From Enteractinococcus sp. (lineage in GTDB: Bacteria > Actinomycetota > Actinomycetes > Actinomycetales > Micrococcaceae), in the NCBI GenBank assembly GCA_029267455.1, contig JAJUIX010000006.1, positions 1-15,718 of the forward strand: a stretch of DNA of 15,718 nucleotides, given 5' to 3'. The position numbers and the translations under genes are program-made. This document shows positions 7,530-13,578 of the stretch, piece by piece (position 1 is the stretch's first letter; each line of letters opens with the position of its first letter). Below the pieces are notes generated by a model. That model was not told where the DNA came from. It saw only the letters and a list, made by a program, of their open reading frames with translations, and searched no databases.

Positions 7530-7982
7530 ATGCGTGCTGTAATTCAAGTGGTTTCGTCTGCCAGCGTCTATGTGGAAAACCAAGTGGTCGGGCAACTTCC
7601 CCGGCCCGGTCTGATGATCTTGCTCGGGGTGCATGTGGACGACTCGCAGCAGCAAGCCGACGCATTGGTGGATAAGATCGTCAACTTGCGGATTTTGGGA
7701 GAAGAACAATCCGCTCTGGAACTCAACGCCCCCGTTATGGTGGTGTCGCAGTTTACCTTATACGCGGATGTTCGGAAGGGCCGGCGGCCCTCGTGGTCGA
7801 AAGCCGCCCGACCGGAACAATCAGAGCCGTTATACGAGTATTTTGTCGAACGCGTGCGTGCTCAGGGACTCGAGGTTGCTACCGGTGAGTTTGGTGCCAG
7901 GATGGACGTGTCGTTGGTCAATACGGGTCCATTCACCATCGTGATCGATTCCGATGAACTCGCCGTGTCACGGCGCGGATGA
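7530..7982 (+). CDS. dtd: D-aminoacyl-tRNA deacylase
   Basis: Dimeric proofreading enzyme that hydrolyses D-amino acids, and glycine on tRNA-Ala, from mischarged tRNAs. 150 residues, the usual length. Both family signatures are present: SQFTL at 73-77 (within MVVSQFTLYADVRKGRRPS) and NTGPFT at 131-136, where Gly133-Pro134 is the cross-subunit Gly-cisPro that enforces D-chirality. The N-terminus MRAVIQVVSSASV is typical, which supports the ATG at 7530 although its ribosome binding site (TTAGGG, very close) is poor. It points toward aspS and is separated from it by the inverted repeat at 8019-8050. Sitting beside three aminoacyl-tRNA synthetase genes suits its job, but it is not in their operon. 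Confidence 0.96.
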   Translation: MRAVIQVVSSASVYVENQVVGQLPRPGLMILLGVHVDDSQQQADALVDKIVNLRILGEEQSALELNAPVMVVSQFTLYADVRKGRRPSWSKAARPEQSEPLYEYFVERVRAQGLEVATGEFGARMDVSLVNTGPFTIVIDSDELAVSRRG

Positions 7983-8018
7983 CCCTGCGCTTCCCCTATC
8001 AACACCTTGATATGAGAA

Positions 8019-8050
8019 CACGCCGATCCGAGATTTCTCTGATCGGCGTG
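8019..8050. terminator. Inverted-repeat terminator between convergent dtd and aspS
   Basis: CACGCCGATC and GATCGGCGTG form a perfect 10-bp stem; the 12-base centre also pairs weakly with itself (GAGA with TCTC). It lies in the 86-bp gap between two converging genes. On the minus strand it is followed by TTCTCATATC, on the plus strand by CTCAATTGG, so it probably serves mainly the hisS-aspS transcript and may also block dtd read-through. Confidence 0.75.
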
Positions 8051-8068
8051 CTCAATTGGAGCCTTTAG

Positions 8069-9886
8069 CTAGGCTTTGGCCTCCTCGGTGACCTCTTCAT
8101 CGTCTTCTTCAGGGACGTAGTCAACACCGGTTTCGGCACGTTGTTCATCAGTAATTGGTGCGGGCGCATCCGTCAATGGGTCGTGACCGTTGCCAGTCTT
8201 AGGGAAGGCGATGACTTCGCGAATTGAGTCCGTACCCGCCAGCAGCGAGATGATGCGATCCCATCCGAAGGCGATACCGCCGTGTGGCGGTGCCCCATAC
8301 TGGAAGGCATCCAGCAAGAAGCCGAACTTCTCTTGGGCTTCTTCATCGGAGATGCCCATGACGTTAAAGACCCGTTTTTGAACCTCTTGGTTATGAATAC
8401 GAATCGAGCCGCCACCAATCTCGTTGCCGTTGGCCACAATGTCATACGCGTAGGCCAGGGCTTCAGCGGGGTTGGTGTCGAAGGTATCCAAGTACTCCGG
8501 TTTTGGTGAGGTGAAGGCGTGGTGAACTGCAGTCCAAGCACCGTGGCCAATAGCCACATCGCCTTCGGCTTCGGCAACTTCGGCCGGCTCAAACATGGGC
8601 GCGTCAACGACCCACACAAAGGCCCAGTCTTGTTCTTCGGCTGGTACTTCAGAGTTCGATTTGATCAAGCCGATCCGGTGGGCGATTTCGACGCGTGCCG
8701 CACCGAGTAGCGCACGGGAATCATTGGGTTTACCAGCTGCGAAGAAAATCGCATCCCCTGGTTCTGCTCCTACGGTTTCGGCCAGATTTTCGCGTTCGGT
8801 CTCCGAGATGTTACGCGATACCGGCCCGGTCAGTTCGCCGTCTTCTTTGATGAGCACATAGGCCAGTCCATGAGCACCACGCTGTTTTGCCCATTCTTGC
8901 CATGCATCAAGTTGACGTCGCGGTTGTGATGCGCCGCCCGGCATCACGACGGCGCCAACGTATTCGTTTTGGAAGACCCGGAAAGGTGTGTCTTTGAAGT
9001 ACTCTGTCATGTCGGTCAGTTCAAGACCGAAACGCAGGTCCGGTTTATCGGTACCGTATTTTGCCATCGCCTCGTGATAGGTCATGCGCGGAAACGGCGT
9101 GGGGAGTTCAACCCCGATCAACTTCCAGATCGCTACGAGCAGCTCTTCGGCCAACGTGATGATGTCGTCTTGTTCCACAAAGGAAGCTTCGATATCGAGC
9201 TGGGTGAATTCTGGCTGACGATCCGCACGGAAATCTTCGTCACGGTAGCAGCGTGCAATCTGGTAGTACCGCTCGATACCACCGACTTGGAGCAGCTGCT
9301 TGAACAACTGCGGTGACTGCGGCAGAGCATACCAAGAGCCGGGTTCGAGACGTGCTGGCACCAAAAAGTCACGGGCGCCTTCCGGAGTAGAACGTGTCAG
9401 GGTTGGGGTTTCGACTTCGATGTAGTCTTGGTCGGCCAACAAGTTCCGAGCCACACGGTTGACCTCGGAACGTAACCGCATGATCCGAGCTGGTTCGGGA
9501 CGACGCAAATCCAAGTACCGGTGCGCCAGACGAACTTCTTCTCCGACCTCAACGTGTTCATCTACTTGGAACGGCAACGGGGCTGAGGTGTTCAGTACGA
9601 CAACGTCAGAAGCAAATAATTCAACGTCACCCGAAGCGATGTTACGGTTTTCACTACCTTCTGGGCGAGCCTTAACCTCGGCGGTAACCTGCAAAACGTA
9701 CTCGTTGCGCAGATGATCAAATTGCGATTCATCGTGCACCACGATCTGGGCGATACCCGAGGCGTCCCGCAGATCGATAAAAGCTACGCCACCGTGGTCG
9801 CGGCGGCGGGCCACCCAGCCTGCCACGGTCACGGTCTGGCCGATGTGTTCGGCGTTGAGTTTGCCGAGTTGATGGGTGCGAAGCAC
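8069..9886 (-). CDS. aspS: Aspartyl-tRNA synthetase, bacterial type, predicted non-discriminating
   Basis: Class IIb synthetase of 605 residues. The N-terminal OB-fold anticodon-binding domain (about 1-105) contains [19 protein letters not shown]. The catalytic core has motif 1 around 140-165 ([19 protein letters not shown]), motif 2 with [20 protein letters not shown] at 212-231 and motif 3 with [10 protein letters not shown] at 536-545. The bacterial GAD insertion occupies about 285-420. The acidic tail ([14 protein letters not shown]) is unconserved. His31 is the residue associated with enzymes that also charge tRNA-Asn, which would make Asp-tRNA(Asn) for the GatCAB amidotransferase. The start is GTG with AAAAGGGG nine bases upstream. 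It follows hisS by 61 bp on the same strand and probably shares its transcript. Confidence 0.97.
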   Translation of the reverse strand: MLRTHQLGKLNAEHIGQTVTVAGWVARRRDHGGVAFIDLRDASGIAQIVVHDESQFDHLRNEYVLQVTAEVKARPEGSENRNIASGDVELFASDVVVLNTSAPLPFQVDEHVEVGEEVRLAHRYLDLRRPEPARIMRLRSEVNRVARNLLADQDYIEVETPTLTRSTPEGARDFLVPARLEPGSWYALPQSPQLFKQLLQVGGIERYYQIARCYRDEDFRADRQPEFTQLDIEASFVEQDDIITLAEELLVAIWKLIGVELPTPFPRMTYHEAMAKYGTDKPDLRFGLELTDMTEYFKDTPFRVFQNEYVGAVVMPGGASQPRRQLDAWQEWAKQRGAHGLAYVLIKEDGELTGPVSRNISETERENLAETVGAEPGDAIFFAAGKPNDSRALLGAARVEIAHRIGLIKSNSEVPAEEQDWAFVWVVDAPMFEPAEVAEAEGDVAIGHGAWTAVHHAFTSPKPEYLDTFDTNPAEALAYAYDIVANGNEIGGGSIRIHNQEVQKRVFNVMGISDEEAQEKFGFLLDAFQYGAPPHGGIAFGWDRIISLLAGTDSIREVIAFPKTGNGHDPLTDAPAPITDEQRAETGVDYVPEEDDEEVTEEAKA

Positions 9887-9947
9887 GTTGTGTTTCCCCT
9901 TTTGAATTCTACGTATTTGATAAAAACTGAAGCGGTTCCTGGCTAGT

Positions 9948-11324
9948 CTACCGCTGTGGCGTTGCGTCCTTGAGCTGGTCTACTTGCCTGATTGCCGGGC
10001 GCAAATCATCCGTCGGCGGGAACCACTCGTTCGGATCCGCCGGCACTTGTTCACCGGAGCGAATGTCCTTGACTTCATGTGTCGCGGTCCCAGCATCGTC
10101 GTAATTCGTGAACCAGACGTATGGGATACCTCGTCGATCGGCGTGACGAATCTGTTTCCCGAATTTCTCAGCTTTGGTCGCAACCTCAGTGTTAATACCC
10201 CGAGCACGGAGCTGCTGGGCGACATCTTGAGCTGCCGACCAGTCCTCATCTGAGGTCAACGCAATATAAACGACCGTGGGAACGCTCCGACTGGCCTCGA
10301 CCATGTTGTGCGAAAACAGCCGAGAAATCAAACGGGTGACACCGATCGAGAGCCCCACACCCGGGAAGGTGCGCTTGCCCTTAGTCGCCAGGGCATCATA
10401 CCGTCCGCCTGAACAGATGGAGCCGAGTTGTTCATGCCCCACCAGATTGGTTTCATATACGGTGCCGGTGTAATAATCCAGACCGCGGGCAATTGACAGG
10501 TCGGCCACGGCAGTTCCGGGCACCCGCTTATGCAGTTCGTCGATTACTTCAGCTAACTCGCTTAGCCCTTCATCAAGCAGTTCATTCTGCACCCCGAGCG
10601 CACGCACCTCGGTCACGAAAGAAGAGTCTTCTGCTCGTATGTTGGCCAGAGCAAGGGCCAGTTCAGCTTGTTCTGAACTCGCGCCGAGTTCGTCTTGCAG
10701 TCCCTGTGCTACTTGTTCAGCACCGATTTTTTCAAGCTTATCAATATTGCGTAGCACTCCAGCAGTGTCTTCCAGGCCAATCCCCCGGTAGAACCCTTCA
10801 GCGAGTTTGCGATTATTAATCCGAATCATGAACTGACCGATCGGCAGTTTTGACAGGGCTTCGGCCATCACCAATGCAACATCGATATCGTGCCGGAAAT
10901 CCAATGCACCATCCCCGACGACGTCGATATCGGCTTGAGTAAATTCGCGAGCACGCCCTTCCTGGGGACGTTCACCTCGCCATACTTTTTGAATCTGATA
11001 GCGGCGGAAGGGGAACGCCAAGTGCCCCGCGTTTTCTGTGACGTAGCGCGCAAACGGCACTGTGAGGTCAAAGTGCAGGGCAAGCCGGGAGGTGTCATCT
11101 GGGTCTGGAGCGTCGGTTTCGTGAATCCGCGATACCGTGTAGACCTCTTTGTCGATCTCGCCTTTGCGAAGGAGGGTCCCGAGCGTTTCAACAGCTCGTG
11201 TCTCGATGTTTGCGAAACCATGGAGCTCGAAGACTTCTGCGAGGGTGTTGAGCACATGGAGTTCTACGAGACGCTCTTGTGGGAGCCATTCGTGAAATCC
11301 AGATAGTGAAGTCTTACGGGACAT
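9948..11324 (-). CDS. hisS: Histidyl-tRNA synthetase, archaeal/eukaryote-like subtype
   Basis: Class II synthetase charging tRNA-His, 458 residues from the ATG at 11324. That start is preferred because GGAG lies 11 bases upstream and the protein then begins [15 protein letters not shown], as in relatives; a TTG 39 bases further upstream has no ribosome binding site. Motif 2 is [20 protein letters not shown] (about 113-132), the histidine-binding loop [13 protein letters not shown] lies at about 279-291, GGRYDAL at 306-312, and motif 3 is [11 protein letters not shown] at about 322-332. The anticodon-binding domain fills roughly 350-440. The [11 protein letters not shown] and VGLSIGVTR spellings resemble eukaryotic and archaeal HisRS more than the E. 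coli-type GLDYYTRTVFE and GFAIGIER. It is the first gene of the hisS-aspS pair and is divergent from the DUF349 gene. Confidence 0.96.
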   Translation of the reverse strand: MSRKTSLSGFHEWLPQERLVELHVLNTLAEVFELHGFANIETRAVETLGTLLRKGEIDKEVYTVSRIHETDAPDPDDTSRLALHFDLTVPFARYVTENAGHLAFPFRRYQIQKVWRGERPQEGRAREFTQADIDVVGDGALDFRHDIDVALVMAEALSKLPIGQFMIRINNRKLAEGFYRGIGLEDTAGVLRNIDKLEKIGAEQVAQGLQDELGASSEQAELALALANIRAEDSSFVTEVRALGVQNELLDEGLSELAEVIDELHKRVPGTAVADLSIARGLDYYTGTVYETNLVGHEQLGSICSGGRYDALATKGKRTFPGVGLSIGVTRLISRLFSHNMVEASRSVPTVVYIALTSDEDWSAAQDVAQQLRARGINTEVATKAEKFGKQIRHADRRGIPYVWFTNYDDAGTATHEVKDIRSGEQVPADPNEWFPPTDDLRPAIRQVDQLKDATPQR

Positions 11325-11400
11325 AACAGTGTTTACTCCAGAATTTTTTGAGGTGTGTTGCAATGCGCACCGTGGTGCCTGCTATTTAAAGTACTCTGCC

Positions 11401-11428
11401 ATTGTATGCGTTTCACGTAAGCTATCAG
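11401..11428 (-). promoter_or_regulatory. Candidate promoter of hisS-aspS
   Basis: On the minus strand CTGATA (11428-11423, four of six) and TACAAT (11406-11401, five of six) are spaced by 16 bp. Transcription would start near 11394, giving a leader of about 70 bases before the hisS ATG. The leader shows only a small hairpin (GCAC with GTGC) and no T-box features. Confidence 0.45.
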
Positions 11429-11493
11429 TGACCATCTCATGACAGTCATCCGATGGCTGACGGGATCTCCACCTACGGAAGAAAGTTTTAGCG

Positions 11494-12855
11494 GTGACAA
11501 CTAGTCAACAACCCGACGCACCAAAACCAGCGGCTCCAAAACCAGGCGTGGTAACACCTGCCGAAGTAACTCCGGTGGCACCAGTGGCGCCCACTCCGGC
11601 CTACACCTCTGATCTGCAGGAAGCCAAGCAGTTTGCTGAGGTTTCTGACGATGGTGTCGTAACCCTTCTGGACGGCGACGAAAAGGTCGAGGTCGGGCAG
11701 GTCCCTGAGGCGTCCAAGGAAGACGCACTGTCATATTATGTGCGTAAATATGACGATGTGATGACACAATTGCAGCTGTTAAAGCAACGTCTTGAAACAG
11801 ATGCCTCGAACCGGGAACTGGAAAAAACACTCGACCAGATTGATGAGACCATCGCAGCACGCCAAATGATCGGCGATATGGCTAGGGTTCGACAATTTGC
11901 AAAAGAGCTTCGCAATGATTTGGTGGAGCGCCACGCCAAACAGCAGGCGGAACGCGAAAAAGCGTTGGCTGAACAGCAGGCGCAGCGCGAAAAGATCGTA
12001 GAGCGCGCAGAAGAAGTAGCCGGTCAAGATCCAGCCAGGACACAGTGGAAACAGTCCACCGCAAAAATGCGGGCGTTGTTTGATGAATGGCGTACTGTTC
12101 AGAAGTCTGGTCCGCGCCTGCCGCGGGCGACCGAGGATGCTCTTTGGAAGCGCTTCCGCTCTGCTCGGAACACGTTTGAAAAGAATCGGCGCGCGTTTTT
12201 CTCTCAGTTAGACGCTCGCAATGCGGAAGCCAAAAAGATTAAAGAAGACTTGATTGCCCGGGCTGAAGCACTTCAGAATTCCACGGATTGGGGCCCGACG
12301 ACGCTGAAGTATCGGGACCTGATGAATGAGTGGAAGAAATCTCCACGCGCCTCCCGTAAGGACGATGATGCTCTTTGGGCACGTTTCCGGGCAGCCCAGG
12401 ATGTCTTCTTTAACGCTCGGGATGCTGCCAATGCAGAACTTGACCGTGAGTATGAAGCCAACCTTGAGGTCAAAGAGCAGATTCTGAAGGAAGCTCAACA
12501 ACATCTACCGTTCAAGGATCTGGAAACGGCTCGAGCGGTTATGCAAGATATTCGGGTTCGCTGGGATGAAGCTGGCCGTGTGCCGCGCAAGGACATCAGC
12601 CGAATGGAAAGCGAAATGTCCAAGCTAGAGCGGGCGCTAAGCGACCTCGAAGAAGAGCACTGGCGCAGAACTGATCCTGAAACCAAGGCACGGACAAACT
12701 CCGCGCTGGCGCAGTTGCAAGAAAGCATCGCGCAACTTGAAGCCGATCTTGCTGCCGCCCAGCAAGCCGGTGATGAGCAGAAGATTGCTGCAACTCAAGA
12801 AGCGCTAGATGCTCGACGCGAGTGGCTTGAGGTTGTCCAAGCTGCCGGTGAATAA
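11494..12855 (+). CDS. DUF349 domain-containing coiled-coil protein
   Basis: 453 residues, molecular function not established. Residues 1-38 are a Pro/Ala-rich, probably disordered leader; about 39-100 has the conserved actinobacterial block DLQEAKQFAEVSDDGVVTLL and DALSYYVRKYDDV. A long charged coiled coil (about 100-175) follows. Then come three DUF349 repeats at about 180-240, 250-315 and 327-392, each with the signature W+ ... LW+RF or similar (EDALWKRFRSARNTF, DDALWARFRAAQDVF), ending in a further coiled coil. No membrane segment or catalytic motif is visible, suggesting a cytoplasmic scaffold or RNA/protein-binding role. The start is GTG with GGAAGAAAG upstream. It is divergent from hisS (169 bp) and ends in a strong terminator. 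It sits between hisS and rel as in other actinobacteria. Confidence 0.93.
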   Translation: MTTSQQPDAPKPAAPKPGVVTPAEVTPVAPVAPTPAYTSDLQEAKQFAEVSDDGVVTLLDGDEKVEVGQVPEASKEDALSYYVRKYDDVMTQLQLLKQRLETDASNRELEKTLDQIDETIAARQMIGDMARVRQFAKELRNDLVERHAKQQAEREKALAEQQAQREKIVERAEEVAGQDPARTQWKQSTAKMRALFDEWRTVQKSGPRLPRATEDALWKRFRSARNTFEKNRRAFFSQLDARNAEAKKIKEDLIARAEALQNSTDWGPTTLKYRDLMNEWKKSPRASRKDDDALWARFRAAQDVFFNARDAANAELDREYEANLEVKEQILKEAQQHLPFKDLETARAVMQDIRVRWDEAGRVPRKDISRMESEMSKLERALSDLEEEHWRRTDPETKARTNSALAQLQESIAQLEADLAAAQQAGDEQKIAATQEALDARREWLEVVQAAGE

Positions 12856-12878
12856 GCAGTTCCCGTCGTTCATATAGG

Positions 12879-12887
12879 TTATCCACA
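12879..12887 (+). promoter_or_regulatory. Exact consensus DnaA box
   Basis: TTATCCACA, identical to the strong E. coli DnaA box, lies in the 72-bp gap after the DUF349 gene and overlaps the first bases of the terminator stem. It is single; I saw no partner box nearby. A chance match is possible (roughly one in eight for a window this size). Confidence 0.4.
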
Positions 12888-12927
12888 GCTCCGGTCGACA
12901 CACCGTTGGCCGGAGCTGTTCTTTGTC
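12885..12927 (+). terminator. Intrinsic terminator of the DUF349 gene
   Basis: ACAGCTCCGG pairs perfectly with CCGGAGCTGT, and five more inner pairs (two G-T) close it to a 15-bp stem with a 5-base loop ACACC (12885-12919). TTCTTTGTC follows directly. It begins 29 bp after the DUF349 stop. Its tail abuts the next gene's ATG at 12928, and its 3' arm contains GGAG, the only candidate ribosome binding site for that ATG. Confidence 0.8.
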
Positions 12928-13554
12928 ATGATGGAACACATGGTTAGTTCGCATCACGATTTACGTTTCTCTGTCGTCAACCAATACAACCTCTACGTTC
13001 CAGGTAACCCCTATACGGCTTCTGAATTATCTGCCATGGCCTATCACGGAGTCTTGCGTCCGCAATTTGGCCCCTATTATGTGGACGTGGATCTACCCGA
13101 TACACCATCTCAGCGAGCAAAAAGTGTTCGTATGGTGGCAGATCAACTCATCGACGGGAGCTGGACGGCCACCCTCTTGACTGCGGCCTGGATCTATCTG
13201 GGAGGCCAGGCTCCAGAAATGTTCGAAGCAGCCACGGCTACACCTCATCGGGGAGCTACACGAGCCACGGTAATGCCGACTGCGTTCCGTCACACGGATT
13301 ATCTGCAGCGTTCAGAAATCGATGAGGAAGACCTGCGGGTGGTCGGCGGGGTGGTCGTAACGAGTCCTGAACTCACAATTGAAGACCTCCTGAGAATTGG
13401 CGGAAGCAAGCGGCATCAACAACAAGCTCACCAACTTTGTGCGTTGGTCGATGTAGCAACGTTGCATCAACGATTCGACTCAGAGGTACCAGGCATGGCC
13501 AAAGCCCGTGAGTTGTTAGAGAAGCTAACGCATTCGGCTAGCTCTGCTGCATAA
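12928..13554 (+). CDS. Uncharacterised protein with weak AbiEi antitoxin-like features
   Basis: 208 residues from the first ATG, or 204 from the ATG at 12940. The first has GGAG 12 bases away inside the terminator stem, the second has GGA very close; the choice is open. No signal peptide or membrane helix. Two stretches recall the AbiEi family: TAAWIYLGG at 85-93, where such proteins have a Ser-Ala-hxx-hG block, and VVVTSPELTIEDLLR at 142-156, like the VTSPERThhDLhR block that ends their core. The middle (YYVDVDLPDTPSQRAKSVRM) and the rest I do not recognise. No nucleotidyltransferase toxin gene follows; the next gene is rel, convergent after 20 bp. It is probably a conserved stand-alone, perhaps DNA-binding, protein. 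The ORF is convincing; its role is not known. Confidence 0.85.
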   Translation: MMEHMVSSHHDLRFSVVNQYNLYVPGNPYTASELSAMAYHGVLRPQFGPYYVDVDLPDTPSQRAKSVRMVADQLIDGSWTATLLTAAWIYLGGQAPEMFEAATATPHRGATRATVMPTAFRHTDYLQRSEIDEEDLRVVGGVVVTSPELTIEDLLRIGGSKRHQQQAHQLCALVDVATLHQRFDSEVPGMAKARELLEKLTHSASSAA

Positions 13555-13578
13555 TGCACGGAAACGCTACGGAGCTAG
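13538..13578. repeat. Inverted repeat across the convergent 3' ends of the AbiEi-like gene and rel
   Basis: CTAGCTC and GAGCTAG, 7 bp each and 27 bases apart, span the last codons of the plus-strand gene and the rel stop codon. It may help end transcription from both sides, but no T-run follows and the loop is large. Confidence 0.3.

Noticed and set aside
11325..11400. T-box or attenuator in the hisS leader
   Set aside because: No T-box core sequence, no specifier stem and no terminator hairpin with a T-run; only a 4-bp stem is visible.
11430..11460. Imperfect palindrome CAGTCAT/ATGGCTG between hisS and the DUF349 gene
   Set aside because: Seven pairs with one mismatch-type wobble and a 3-base loop, not tied to a promoter; too weak to list as a site.
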